A DNA stretch of 25,898 nt. Source: Dinghuibacter sp035492835 (lineage in GTDB: Bacteria; Bacteroidota; Bacteroidia; Chitinophagales; Chitinophagaceae). The DNA lies in assembly GCF_035492835.1 (NCBI RefSeq), contig NZ_DATJIY010000161.1:1-25898 (forward strand). The letters run 5' to 3'. Below the pieces are notes generated by a model. It was not told the origin of the DNA and made no database searches. It saw only the letters and a list, made by a program, of their open reading frames with translations. Shown here one piece after another: positions 8,001-15,627 of this stretch. The stretch's first letter is position 1. Every line of letters begins with the position of its first letter. The position numbers and the translations under genes were made by a program.

Positions 8001-8726
8001 GTTCACGCTGGTCCGTCCCGAATCGCCCGGCTGATAGGAGTCGGGCACCTGCTCCAGCGTCTCGCCCAGGGGTGTGACCACGTGGAGCTGGTTGCTTTTT
8101 ACATACAAACTGGTGACGGACTGGTATTGCAGCTGGACCTGTGAAAGATCGGCCCCGGGGTGGACGATGATGTTATACTTGAGGCTGCCCGCTTCGGAGT
8201 AATAGCGTACGTCGATACCCGGATAGAGGTCCTTGTACATCACGCCCTGGAAGACCCGGCAGTGGGAGGCCCAGGCAGAACGGTCATTCCCCAGGAAATA
8301 ATTGTTGTAACCGCCGGTGGGCTTGTCGGGCAGTATCTGCACGCCGGCGCTGGCGCCCGCGAACTGCACGCCATACGTATAGGTTTTGACGATCATGGAA
8401 TCGTTCGGCTCTTTACCGGGGTTAGCCGGCGCGCCGCCCAGGTTGAACGTCGGAAGGGACGGGTTCCCGGCGCCCACGTGCGCCGTCGGCACGCCGTTCA
8501 GCGGCTTACCCGTCAGGTCGAATTCCTGGCGGTTGAGCACCGTATATCCAGCGGGGTTGAGATAGAATCCGCTTTCCTGCATATCCGCGCTGAACAGCAC
8601 GGACTTGTTCCATTGGCCTTTGTTCTCGGCGAATAACAGGGTTCCGGGTGACTGGGCGCGTCCATCAAGCCAACCCAGGGTCGATAGGAAAAGAAATAGC
8701 GCCGTCCTTTGGAACATGTGGTTCAT
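5028..8726 (-). CDS. Giant T9SS cargo protein with PKD domains and gliding motility-associated (type B) C-terminal domain, copy 1
   Basis: A 1232-aa paralogue of the next gene downstream, with the same architecture. A signal peptide lies at about 1-24 (ending GRA), followed by FAENKGQWNKSV. The propeller-like middle carries WATYLGG and LLGGSDEDA blocks, LVDRCENVYVSGWGG and ICANC. Four PKD-like modules follow; one has FGDN (WSFGDNSPLV) where the others have FGDG. The type-B sorting domain (about 1144-1232: VPNAFTPGRFGVNSVIKVKG, IFNRWGQ, GWDG, GDITLLR) is nearly identical to that of copy 2. The N-terminal third has extra residues relative to copy 2, such as a segment with FNLGGAPANPGKEPNDSM. 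It is the first gene of the cassette, 54 bp ahead of copy 2. Tandem duplication is the simplest origin. No enzymatic motif was seen, so a structural or binding role is inferred. Confidence 0.88.
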   Translation of the reverse strand: MNHMFQRTALFLFLSTLGWLDGRAQSPGTLLFAENKGQWNKSVLFSADMQESGFYLNPAGYTVLNRQEFDLTGKPLNGVPTAHVGAGNPSLPTFNLGGAPANPGKEPNDSMIVKTYTYGVQFAGASAGVQILPDKPTGGYNNYFLGNDRSAWASHCRVFQGVMYKDLYPGIDVRYYSEAGSLKYNIIVHPGADLSQVQLQYQSVTSLYVKSNQLHVVTPLGETLEQVPDSYQPGDSGRTSVNMRYKVKGNVVTFNAGDYDHSKLLVIDPAFKFCSFTGSKGDNWGFTATYGGDGSMYMGGISQNGYLTTAGAYQPGFQGTAVQSAYPPDVAIIKLSPDGTQEEWATYLGGKDDDELPTSMIENHNGDLIVVGHTRSADFPRYSTIGAGGAWDIFVSRLSNDGSQLLGSIVIGGSGQDGSNITDQYEQPLGAQSLKQNYGDDSRSEVIVDKNDNIYVASCTRSPASGPGAFPTLNGFQTTNKGAQDGVVIKINAADNTLMWSTLLGGSDEDACYVLDISPITGQLFVAGGTASSDLPGVPASGVVQPKYGGAIDGYITWLQDNGNSVSLVKSTYLGTGAVDQIYGLQFDRLGFPYVTGTTLSASWPIINAPYNVKSAKQFICKLQPDLSAYVYSTTWGTASAAGAGPNISPVAFLVDRCENVYVSGWGGIVDHGNGYPSSGTAGLPLTPSPAQGTTDGSDFYFFVMQKNATGQLYGSFFGQNGGNFQEHVDGGTSRFDVNGVIYQAICANCYGGAVFPTKPRNVFAPDNGTLKAGSVGGCNEAGVKIAFNLAGVGSGVKASITGKAFSNLGCIPLLVNFTDTIGNAVTYDWNFGDGTPDLTTTVPTTSHTYTATGVYKIRLISIDPSSCNGQDTSYTIIRAADDSAHVDWTYAKIPPCENLGYQFTNNSTTAPGANPFTDTSFTWSFGDNSPLVRAGTEGETHSYPAAGVYDVKLTLTDTSYCNAPETVERTLRVAANVKAQFDGPTNGCAPDSVQFTDESIGGTQWSWTFGDGTSSTDESPLHYYPNPGTYTIKLVVTDPSTCNKIDSTTSVLTLVPKPTAGFSWAPNPPLNNTPTVFTNSSSEDAVRFKWLFGDGDTLNTTSRDTVVHQYNTTGNFNACLISFNANGCSDTVCQVVSALVSPDIDVPNAFTPGRFGVNSVIKVKGFAIAKMEWRIFNRWGQVVFTSESPDDGWDGTYRGTLQPMDVYAYTLSVEFTDGTQARRTGDITLLR

Positions 8727-8799
8727 CTATTTGAGTGTTGGCGCCCGCGGGGGCGCGTCCTTCATTACAATAAACGGCAAGGACCGCGCAAAAGTTGTG
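8727..8799 (-). promoter_or_regulatory. Leader of the T9SS cargo cassette with a GC hairpin
   Basis: These 73 bp separate the recG stop from the first cargo gene. A perfect inverted repeat GCGCCC/GGGCGC with a 4-nt loop lies at 8741-8756, 14 bp or so upstream of the ATG. It resembles in size the 6-bp-stem hairpin before porP. No U run follows, so it is not an obvious terminator of recG. No convincing TTTG/TAnnTTTG promoter pair was found, so either read-through from recG or a divergent promoter is possible. Confidence 0.35.
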
Positions 8800-10992
8800 C
8801 TAAGATATTTTACTCCAGGCGGTTTTACCCTTTTGAGACAAAAGAAACGCACGGATGGGCCGGTGGTCGTCCAGCAGCAGCTCCGGATCGGCGTCGGCGA
8901 TCCGCACAGCTTCCCCTTTGGCCAGGTCCAGCCATTGCTTGTCTTGGACTATCGAAGCCAGGCGGAAGTTTAACACCCCGCTCTGACGGGTCCCCTCGAT
9001 GTCCCCGGGTCCCCTGAGCTCCAGGTCCTTTTCGGCGATCTCGAACCCGTTTTGCGTGGCGGTCATGATGCGGACGCGCTCCCGGGCCTCCTGGCCAAGC
9101 TGCCCGCCCGTCATCAGGATACAATAGCTCTGTTCGCTGCCCCGCCCCACCCGGCCGCGGAGCTGGTGGAGCTGGGAAAGCCCGAACTTCTCGGAGCTTT
9201 CGATCACCATCACGCTCGCGTTGGGTACGTTTACCCCTACCTCGATGACGGTGGTGGACACCATGATCTGGGTATCCCCTTTTACGAACCGCTGCATATT
9301 AGTCTCCTTTACCTCCGTGGTCTGCCGTCCGTGCACCATGCTGATCCAATAGGCCGGCTCGGGGAAGTATGCCTTTACGTTTTCATAGCCCTTCATCAGG
9401 TCTTCGTAGGCCAGTTTTTCCGATTCCTCGATCAGCGGAAAAATGATATACGCCTGTCGCCCCTTGGCGATCTCGCTTTTGATAAAGTCCATCACCTTCG
9501 GCCGGCCGGACTCGTGCCGGTGCACCGTCACGATTGGCTGGCGCCCCGGGGGCAGCTCGTCCATGACGCTATAATCCAGGTCCCCGTAGGCCGTCATCGC
9601 CAGCGTCCGTGGAATGGGCGTCGCTGTCATAACGAGTATATGCGGGGGTATGCTGGCTTTTTTCCAAAGACTGGCGCGTTGGGCTACGCCAAAACGATGT
9701 TGCTCGTCGATCACCGCCAGCCCAAGCCGCTGGAACTGTACGGTGTCTTCGATGAGCGCGTGCGTCCCGATCACGATGTGGATGTCACCTTCCGCCAGCC
9801 TCCGGAGCGCCGCCCGTTTGGCGGCGGCTTTTGTTGATCCCGTCAGCAGGGCCACCTTGATGTCCAGGGGCGCCAGCAAGGCGCTGATCCCTTCGTAGTG
9901 CTGTTGCGCGAGTATTTCCGTGGGGGCCATGAGACACCCCTGGAAGCCATTGTCTATGGCCAGCAGCAACGACAGTACCGCCACGATGGTTTTGCCGCTG
10001 CCCACGTCGCCCTGGAGCAACCGGTTCATCTGCTTACCCTGGCCGGTGTCCTGCCGGATTTCCCGGAGTACGCGCTTTTGTGCGTTGGTGAGCTCGAACG
10101 GGAGGCATTCCTTGTAAAACCGGTTGAACGAGTCGCCCACCTTTCCGAAAAGCGGCCCGTGCGATTCCTTATGGCGCCTGGCCTTGGCGATGTTCAACCG
10201 GAGCTGGGAAAAAAAGAATTCCTCGAACTTTAGCCGTTCCACGGCTTTGTTAAAAAATTCCAGCCGGGCGGGAAAGTGCACCTGCCGGTAGGCATCATAA
10301 CGGGAGGGAAAACCCAGCCGCGCGACCATGTCCGCCGGCAGATTCTCCGGAAAATCCTTGGGCCCCAGCGACTCGAACAGCTGCCAAACCAGCTTGCCCA
10401 TCTGCCGCCCGTTCAGCCCCCTGGCCTTGAGCTTCTCCGTGCTGGGGTAGACCGGCTCGAGAAAAGGCTTCCCCTGGAGCTTTTCCGGGACGAAGTCCTC
10501 TATTTCCGGGTGTACGATCTGGGGCTTGCCCAGGAAGAACGTCAGTTTTCCAAAGATGAGGTAACGGCCACCCACCTGTACCCGCTTCAGCGCCCAGGGG
10601 ATACCCTGGAACCACGTCAATTCCAGCACGCCTGTCCCGTCGGAGACGGTGGCCACCAGGCGGCGCCCCCGTTTTTCCCCCTGTTCCTCCAGGCTGAGCA
10701 CCGCGCCGGATACCTGCACATAGTCCGCCTGCCCGGACAAGGCCCGGATGGGCAACACCTGTGTTTTGTCGATATGCCGGAAGGGAAAACAGTCCAGGAG
10801 ATCCCCGAACGTAAAGATTTGCAGTTCCTTTTTCAGCAGGTCGGCCCTTTGGGGCCCGACACCCTTAAGGTACTCGATAGGGCTGGTCAGTATGGAGGAC
10901 AATGCCGCGATGACTTCTTTTACCGGCAAATTTACGAATTGGATGCGCTTCTCACGGCGGCGTTTCGTTGTCGAACGACGAGACCCGCTCAT
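8800..10992 (-). CDS. recG: ATP-dependent DNA helicase RecG
   Basis: RecG unwinds and reverses stalled replication forks and branched recombination intermediates in the cytoplasm. The sequence shows the RecG entry motif SPIEYLKGVGPQRADLL, an OB/wedge region, then superfamily-2 helicase motifs: Walker A GDVGSGKT (about 328-335 from this start), DEQH (about 429-432), MTATPIPRTL, and the C-terminal STTVIEVGVNVPNA and QLRGRVGRG. The start is uncertain. ATG at 10992 overlaps the end of the mgtC-like gene by 41 bp and gives 730 aa with an odd basic leader. TTG at 10929 would give PVKEVIAALSS directly before the conserved domain and no overlap. ATG at 11040 is least likely. The function call does not depend on this. 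It is third in a compact minus-strand run. Confidence 0.95.
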   Translation of the reverse strand: MSGSRRSTTKRRREKRIQFVNLPVKEVIAALSSILTSPIEYLKGVGPQRADLLKKELQIFTFGDLLDCFPFRHIDKTQVLPIRALSGQADYVQVSGAVLSLEEQGEKRGRRLVATVSDGTGVLELTWFQGIPWALKRVQVGGRYLIFGKLTFFLGKPQIVHPEIEDFVPEKLQGKPFLEPVYPSTEKLKARGLNGRQMGKLVWQLFESLGPKDFPENLPADMVARLGFPSRYDAYRQVHFPARLEFFNKAVERLKFEEFFFSQLRLNIAKARRHKESHGPLFGKVGDSFNRFYKECLPFELTNAQKRVLREIRQDTGQGKQMNRLLQGDVGSGKTIVAVLSLLLAIDNGFQGCLMAPTEILAQQHYEGISALLAPLDIKVALLTGSTKAAAKRAALRRLAEGDIHIVIGTHALIEDTVQFQRLGLAVIDEQHRFGVAQRASLWKKASIPPHILVMTATPIPRTLAMTAYGDLDYSVMDELPPGRQPIVTVHRHESGRPKVMDFIKSEIAKGRQAYIIFPLIEESEKLAYEDLMKGYENVKAYFPEPAYWISMVHGRQTTEVKETNMQRFVKGDTQIMVSTTVIEVGVNVPNASVMVIESSEKFGLSQLHQLRGRVGRGSEQSYCILMTGGQLGQEARERVRIMTATQNGFEIAEKDLELRGPGDIEGTRQSGVLNFRLASIVQDKQWLDLAKGEAVRIADADPELLLDDHRPIRAFLLSQKGKTAWSKIS

Positions 10993-11599
10993 CCTCCAGC
11001 AGGGCCCTGTCCAGCGCGGCAAAGCACCCGGCGTTGCCATACACCTCGTACCAGCTCGTAACCAGGTTGCCGTTCCGGCTCTCCTTTTGCTTGATGTATT
11101 TCAACCCGCTGCGCCGGAAATCCTCCTCCACGCCCTCCGGGGGCAGCGCCGCCCGGTCAAAGGTTACCCGGTAGTTCCGCCGCTGGTGGAGCCGGTCCAG
11201 CCAAAATTGGACGCGCTCAAAGACCCCCAGCACGATCAACGCCACCACCGCGGTAAACGCCGCCAGCGCGTAATTTCCGGTGCCGGCCGTCATGCCGATG
11301 GCGGAGGCTACCCATATCGCCGTGGCGGTGGTCAGACCCGAGACGGAAAAGCCATCCTTGAAGATCACACCGGCCCCGAGGAAGCCGATCCCCTGCACGA
11401 TATTCGCCGCGATCCGGTCCGGGTTGCCCGGGCCGCCGATGTAGTAGGACATCAGCGTGAACAAGCAGGAACCCAGGCTGATCATCGTCAGCGTCCGGAA
11501 ACCCGCCGCCTTGGAGCGATACTCCCGTTCCAAACCCACGGCCGCGCCCAAACCCAGGGCGACGAGCAGGCTGTAGATGTCATGTATGCCTGGACTCAT
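10952..11599 (-). CDS. MgtC/SapB family inner-membrane protein
   Basis: A 215-aa protein with hydrophobic helices in its first about 125 residues and a soluble C-terminal region. Family signatures are GAAVGLEREYRSKAAGFRT near the N-terminus, then GIGFLGAGVIFKDG and VSGLTTATAIWVASAIG. Members include MgtC, which in pathogens aids survival in low magnesium and restrains the F1Fo ATPase; the role of Bacteroidota homologues is not settled. ATG at 11599 is chosen over the upstream ATG at 11665 because it overlaps the TGA of the preceding gene in an ATGA, and because the upstream extension is Arg-rich and lacks family similarity. Its end overlaps the likely recG start. Confidence 0.9.
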   Translation of the reverse strand: MSPGIHDIYSLLVALGLGAAVGLEREYRSKAAGFRTLTMISLGSCLFTLMSYYIGGPGNPDRIAANIVQGIGFLGAGVIFKDGFSVSGLTTATAIWVASAIGMTAGTGNYALAAFTAVVALIVLGVFERVQFWLDRLHQRRNYRVTFDRAALPPEGVEEDFRRSGLKYIKQKESRNGNLVTSWYEVYGNAGCFAALDRALLEDERVSSFDNETPP

Positions 11600-12315
11600 T
11601 TTGCCTCTCCCAGCGCGTATTTTATACCGCCGAGCACGTGCTTCAGGTACAACGGATCCTTCCACGACTCCTCCGTATGCCCCAGCTCGGTATAAAAAGC
11701 GCGGCCGCCATCATAGCTATGCCTCCACGCCATCGGATGGAAGTTTCCGTTGGAGCCCCCGGTGTAGCTGTGCTCGTCGATCGTGAGCAGCACGTGCAGG
11801 TCCGGTTGTATATCCCTGAAATTGTACCACTCGTCGAACCGGCTCCAGGTCGTGGGCAGGTGCCGGGTCGATATGTCGGTCGAATCCACTACGTGTATCG
11901 TCGCCTGTTGCTGGGCCGGGTGCTTGACAAAGTAGGCGCCGACCAGCTTCCCATACCACGGCCACCCATACTCCGTATCCGTGGCTGCGTGTACGCCCAC
12001 GAAACCCTTTCCCGATTCTATAAACCGCTGCATCGCGTCCTGTTCCGCGTCATCCAGCACATTCCCCGTAGTGCTGAGAAAAACGATGGCGTCGTACTTC
12101 TTCAGGTTCGCATCCGTGAAAACGGTGGAATCCTCCGTCGTATCCACGTCGAACCCGTTCTCCCGTCCCATCGCCATGATGGCCAGCTTGCCCGGTCCGA
12201 TCATGCTGTGCCGGTACCCTCCCGTCTTGCTAAAGACCAGGACCCGGGGTTTGTGTTTGGCGGCCGCCACCGTCAAGGCGGCCAGGAACAGTACGGCAAG
12301 GAATCGTTGGATCAT
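11596..12315 (-). CDS. ThuA domain-containing secreted protein
   Basis: A 239-aa protein with an N-terminal signal peptide (MIQRFLAVLFLAALTVAAA) and one ThuA-like domain with a class I glutamine amidotransferase-like fold. Visible motifs are VLVFSKTGGYRHSMI, YDAIVFLSTTGNVL, FVGVHAATDTEYGWPWYG, PMAWRH and GRAFYTELGHTEESW. ThuA is linked to trehalose and disaccharide metabolism in rhizobia, and in Bacteroidota single-domain secreted versions are common near sugar-processing genes; the reaction is not firmly known. It leads a run with the MgtC-like gene (4-bp ATGA overlap), suggesting translational coupling. No substrate can be assigned here. Confidence 0.88.
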   Translation of the reverse strand: MIQRFLAVLFLAALTVAAAKHKPRVLVFSKTGGYRHSMIGPGKLAIMAMGRENGFDVDTTEDSTVFTDANLKKYDAIVFLSTTGNVLDDAEQDAMQRFIESGKGFVGVHAATDTEYGWPWYGKLVGAYFVKHPAQQQATIHVVDSTDISTRHLPTTWSRFDEWYNFRDIQPDLHVLLTIDEHSYTGGSNGNFHPMAWRHSYDGGRAFYTELGHTEESWKDPLYLKHVLGGIKYALGEAK

Positions 12316-12381
12316 GAGCGCTTGTTTTTAAGGTTCCCCTAAAATACACTTAAATTTGACGCCGACTTCAAAGTGTCCCCC
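12316..12381 (+). promoter_or_regulatory. Divergent intergenic region with a candidate Bacteroidota promoter
   Basis: This 66-bp AT-rich gap separates the ThuA gene (minus) from the glycosyltransferase (plus). TAAATTTG at 12351-12358 matches the Bacteroidota -7 consensus TAnnTTTG on the plus strand. A T-rich block at 12324-12330 lies about 20 bp upstream, where the TTTG -33 element would be, though it is imperfect. A start about 6-8 bp downstream would leave a short leader before ATG 12382. Confidence 0.45.
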
Positions 12382-13953
12382 ATGGAAAAAAACGATGCGC
12401 AAAGGAAAGTGCTCATCCTGATGGCTTGCTCGCTCGTCCTGCGTATCGTCGCGGCAACCACCATCGAATTGGGTAACGACGAGGTCTATTACGCACTGTA
12501 TCCCCGCTACCCGGACTGGAGCTACTTCGACCATCCCGCCATGATCGCCTGGGTCGTGCGCATCCTCAACGGCGGCCAGACCGCCCATACCACCTGGACG
12601 CTGCGGCTGCCCGCCCTCCTTTTTGGGACGCTCAACCTCTACATGGCTTACCTGATCGGGCTGCGCCTGAAGAGTCCCCGGACCGGCTACTATGCCGCAC
12701 TGCTCTATGCCAGCTCCCTATACGTCACCGTTATCTGCGGCGTGTTTATCCTGCCCGACACCGCCCAGTCCTTTTTCTGGCTGTTATCCCTGCTCGTGCT
12801 CGTGCGGCTGTTCTCCAGCCGGCAGGACCGCAACCGGCGCTGGCTGATCTTTGGCCTCGCCGTCGGACTGTCCGTCCTGTCGAAGTACCACGGCGTCTTT
12901 TTGTGGGCCGGGGCCGGGCTCTATGTCCTGCTCCGCGACCGTCGGGAGCTTACCAATCCCTTTATGTACTTCGGCGGTCTGATCACCATCGCCTGTTTCT
13001 TCCCCATCGTTTACTGGAACATACACCACGGCTGGGCGTCTTTTGTCTACCACGGCAACCGGACGCTGGGCAAACAGGAGCTGATCAACTGGGGCAACCT
13101 GACCCAGCAGGTCCTGGGCGAGATTTTTTACAATTCCGTCCCGGTGGTCGTCCTGATCGGCTGCGCGCTCTTCGCCTATCGGCGCCGGCGCTACCTTGAA
13201 CCCCGCCAGCTCGTCTTCCTGTTGTGCATGAGCCTCCCTCTCATCGCCTTTGTCTGGGCCCTCAGCACCCGTCGCGAAACGTTACCCCACTGGACCGGCC
13301 CTTCTTATTTATCCCTGATGCTCCTGCCCGCCGCCTGGCTCGCCGACCGCCGCGTCAAACCCGGCGTTCCACCTGTGCTGTGGGGCAGCCTCGGACTCAC
13401 CGTCTTTATTGTCCTGGCCGGCATTTTCGCCATCAATACCGGCATCCCCGACCTCACCGGCGACAAACCCGCGCTCACCAAGGACTACCATAAGGACGAC
13501 TTCACCCTCGACATGTACGGCTGGGGCCAAACGCGGACGCAACTCGACAGCCTCCTGACCGACCAGGTCCGCAGCGGCGCCCTCAGCCCCGACTACCAGT
13601 TCCTCCAGGTCAATTGGTTCAACGGCGCCCACGTCGACTTTTACATCGCCGGACCGCTACACCGCCACACCCTCGTGCTCGGCCCCATGCGCAACATCCA
13701 TCAATTCTATTGGGTAAATCAACACCGGGCCCGCGACTGGGACCAGGTAACCGACTATTGTTTCGTCACCAACAGCCGCGAATATCAACCGCCGTCTGCC
13801 CTCCCCTCCTTCTTCCTCCCCTACCTCACCCGCACCGACACCCTCCCCATCTACCGCGCCGGCCGCCTGGCCGAAGCCGTCTTCGTCACCATCTTCCGCA
13901 ACGTCCCCCCCGACTCCGTCCGCGCCGTCGTCGAGCGGCCCTACGAGCCCTAG
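12382..13953 (+). CDS. Glycosyltransferase family 39 (ArnT/PMT-like) integral membrane protein
   Basis: A 523-aa multi-spanning membrane protein. The first periplasmic loop carries GNDEVYYALYPRYPDWSY and FDHPAMIAW, the acidic-pair (D33, E34) and Y-F-D-H-P pattern of GT39 enzymes of the ArnT type, which move sugars from undecaprenyl-phosphate carriers to lipids or proteins on the periplasmic side. About ten further hydrophobic helices follow, then a C-terminal soluble domain from about 380. ATG at 12382 is used; an in-frame GTG at 12373 adds only three residues and is unlikely. The gene stands alone on the plus strand and its TAG overlaps the opposing eda stop. The acceptor is unknown. Confidence 0.85.
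   Translation: MEKNDAQRKVLILMACSLVLRIVAATTIELGNDEVYYALYPRYPDWSYFDHPAMIAWVVRILNGGQTAHTTWTLRLPALLFGTLNLYMAYLIGLRLKSPRTGYYAALLYASSLYVTVICGVFILPDTAQSFFWLLSLLVLVRLFSSRQDRNRRWLIFGLAVGLSVLSKYHGVFLWAGAGLYVLLRDRRELTNPFMYFGGLITIACFFPIVYWNIHHGWASFVYHGNRTLGKQELINWGNLTQQVLGEIFYNSVPVVVLIGCALFAYRRRRYLEPRQLVFLLCMSLPLIAFVWALSTRRETLPHWTGPSYLSLMLLPAAWLADRRVKPGVPPVLWGSLGLTVFIVLAGIFAINTGIPDLTGDKPALTKDYHKDDFTLDMYGWGQTRTQLDSLLTDQVRSGALSPDYQFLQVNWFNGAHVDFYIAGPLHRHTLVLGPMRNIHQFYWVNQHRARDWDQVTDYCFVTNSREYQPPSALPSFFLPYLTRTDTLPIYRAGRLAEAVFVTIFRNVPPDSVRAVVERPYEP
13950..13953. other. Shared CTAG: convergent stop codons overlap
   Basis: The four bases CTAG hold both stops. Plus-strand TAG at 13951-13953 ends the glycosyltransferase and minus-strand TAG at 13952-13950 ends eda. 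There is no intergenic space and no terminator hairpin between the two convergent operons. Confidence 0.9.
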
Positions 13954-14609
13954 ACGCCGCCGCGGATTTCCCGTACCAGCGCCAGCACGCGTCGCGTTTC
14001 CTCCATGAGCCTCGCATAGTCCTTGGCGGCCAGCAAAGAAGGGCTGATAAGCCTGCTCCCCATCCCCACCCCAATAACCCCCGATTTGAACCACGCCTCG
14101 AGGTTCCCGCGCTCCGGCTCCGCCCCCCCGGTCGGCATAAATGCCATCTCGGGGAAAAGATCGCGGACTGCCGACACAAACGCGTGTGTCAATAGGTTCC
14201 CGGGGAACAACTTTACGAACGTCGCGCCCAAGCCTTCCGCCACGATGATCTCGGTGGGGGTCATACACCCCGGCACCCAAAATTTGCCGGCGGCTAAAGC
14301 GACGTCCCCGACCTCCGGCACTACGCCCGGCGAGATCAGGAAGTCCGCGCCGGCAGCGATGTACGCACGCGCCTGGTCGCCCGTCTTGATCGTCCCGATG
14401 CCCAGCAGCAAACCGGGCAGGGACCTGTCGCGCAACGCCAGCAACCGGGAGAAATTCGACAGCGCCTCCGCGCCCCGGTTGGTAAACTCGACGACACGGA
14501 TACCGGCGTCGTATAGCGCCGTCAATACGTCCTCGCAGACAGAGGGATCGGGGTGGAAATAAAGGGGAAGCACCCCTTGTGTCTTTATTTGCTGAAGTAT
14601 ATTATGCAT
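13950..14609 (-). CDS. eda: KDPG/KHG aldolase (2-dehydro-3-deoxyphosphogluconate aldolase)
   Basis: A 219-aa class I aldolase that splits 2-keto-3-deoxy-6-phosphogluconate into pyruvate and glyceraldehyde-3-phosphate, the last step of uronate catabolism and the Entner-Doudoroff route. Catalytic residues are in place: Glu41 in VVEFTNRG and the Schiff-base Lys133 in FVKLFPGN, the same number as in E. coli Eda. Other conserved blocks are GIGTIKT, FLISPGV, WVPGCMTPTE and PTGG. The ATG overlaps the end of kdgK by 8 bp. The substrate could also be 4-hydroxy-2-oxoglutarate, as many family members accept both. The stop overlaps the convergent glycosyltransferase stop. Confidence 0.93.
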   Translation of the reverse strand: MHNILQQIKTQGVLPLYFHPDPSVCEDVLTALYDAGIRVVEFTNRGAEALSNFSRLLALRDRSLPGLLLGIGTIKTGDQARAYIAAGADFLISPGVVPEVGDVALAAGKFWVPGCMTPTEIIVAEGLGATFVKLFPGNLLTHAFVSAVRDLFPEMAFMPTGGAEPERGNLEAWFKSGVIGVGMGSRLISPSLLAAKDYARLMEETRRVLALVREIRGGV

Positions 14610-15627
14610 GTTGCTGGATCGTTTGCAAAACCTGTGCTACGGTTTGACGGGTGGAGTCGCCTTTCTCCTGGAGCTTGCCGATCGCGGCCGCGGCGGCGTA
14701 GTCGATGGTCCGCTGCGGGTCCCAGCCCTGGACGCCCCCGTAGATCAGGCCGCCCATGAAACAATCGCCGCTTCCCACCTTGTCGACCACGGCGTCGGTA
14801 CGGAATTCACGGGACACGTGAAGACCGCCATCCCGGGAGAACAGCGTCGCGTAGTAGTGCAGCCCTTCGGAAACCTTTTCGAATCGGAAGGTGTGCGCCA
14901 CGCGGCGACAACGGGGATAACGGGCGAGGATCGCTTCCGAGGTGGACCGCGAATGATCGAGGTACCGTTGTTTCGAGCCCTGCTGGTGGACGTCCTTGTC
15001 GACCGGTATCCCCAGCAGGCTCTCCGCCGCCCAAAGGTTCCCCATCACGACGTCGCAATACTCCACGAGCGACGGCATCACCGACACCGGAGATACGCCG
15101 TATTGCCAGAGCTTGGAGCGGTAGTTGAGGTCCACCGAAATGGAGAGTCCCTTGCGGGTCGCCGCCTCGAGCCCTTCGCGGCAAAGCGCCGCCACCGAGG
15201 GCGTCAGGGCGGGGCTGATGGCGCTGAAGTGGAACCAACCGGCGTCCTGGAGCACGAGGTCCCAGTCGATCGCGCCGGCCGCGAGGCCGGCAAAAGCCGA
15301 TCCGGCCCGGTCGTAGATCACCCCCGCGTGTTGCAGGTCAGACCCCTGGGGCAGGTAATAGGCGCCGACGCGCTGGCCCGTCCATAGGACGGGAGACGTA
15401 TCCACGCCGCGACCTTCGAGCCAGGCGGCCATGTCACGGCTGAGGTAGTTATCCGGCATGGCGGTACAATACGCCACGGGCTGGTTCCAGCTGGCCAGGG
15501 CGCAGGCCACGTTAGCCTCCGCTCCGCCAACAAAAACGGGCATCCTGGCATCCTGCAGCCAGTGGCCTTCCAGTGCGGGGGACATCCTCAGCAGGATTTC
15601 CCCGAAACAAACGACGATGGAGGTCAT
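14602..15627 (-). CDS. kdgK: 2-keto-3-deoxygluconate kinase, PfkB family
   Basis: A 341-aa PfkB/ribokinase-family sugar kinase that would phosphorylate 2-keto-3-deoxygluconate to KDPG, the substrate of the next gene. Seen: N-terminal CFGEILLRMSP, the substrate-side FVGGAEANVACALA (about 32-45), SVDLNYRSKLW, and the C-terminal ATP/anion-hole motif VDKVGSGDCFMGGL with catalytic Asp288. The GSGD form in place of GAGD is frequent in Bacteroidota members. Family membership is certain, while the KDG substrate rests on the uxaC and eda neighbours. It overlaps uxaC by an ATGA and eda by 8 bp, so all three are probably co-translated. Confidence 0.9.
   Translation of the reverse strand: MTSIVVCFGEILLRMSPALEGHWLQDARMPVFVGGAEANVACALASWNQPVAYCTAMPDNYLSRDMAAWLEGRGVDTSPVLWTGQRVGAYYLPQGSDLQHAGVIYDRAGSAFAGLAAGAIDWDLVLQDAGWFHFSAISPALTPSVAALCREGLEAATRKGLSISVDLNYRSKLWQYGVSPVSVMPSLVEYCDVVMGNLWAAESLLGIPVDKDVHQQGSKQRYLDHSRSTSEAILARYPRCRRVAHTFRFEKVSEGLHYYATLFSRDGGLHVSREFRTDAVVDKVGSGDCFMGGLIYGGVQGWDPQRTIDYAAAAAIGKLQEKGDSTRQTVAQVLQTIQQHA

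Noticed and set aside
11600..11665. N-terminal extension of the MgtC-like protein to ATG 11665
   Set aside because: The extra 22 residues are Arg-rich, overlap the ThuA coding sequence and lack family similarity; the ATGA-coupled ATG at 11599 fits better.
12373..12381. GTG start for the glycosyltransferase
   Set aside because: It adds three residues only, and the ATG at 12382 with a basic residue-containing start before the first helix is a better start.
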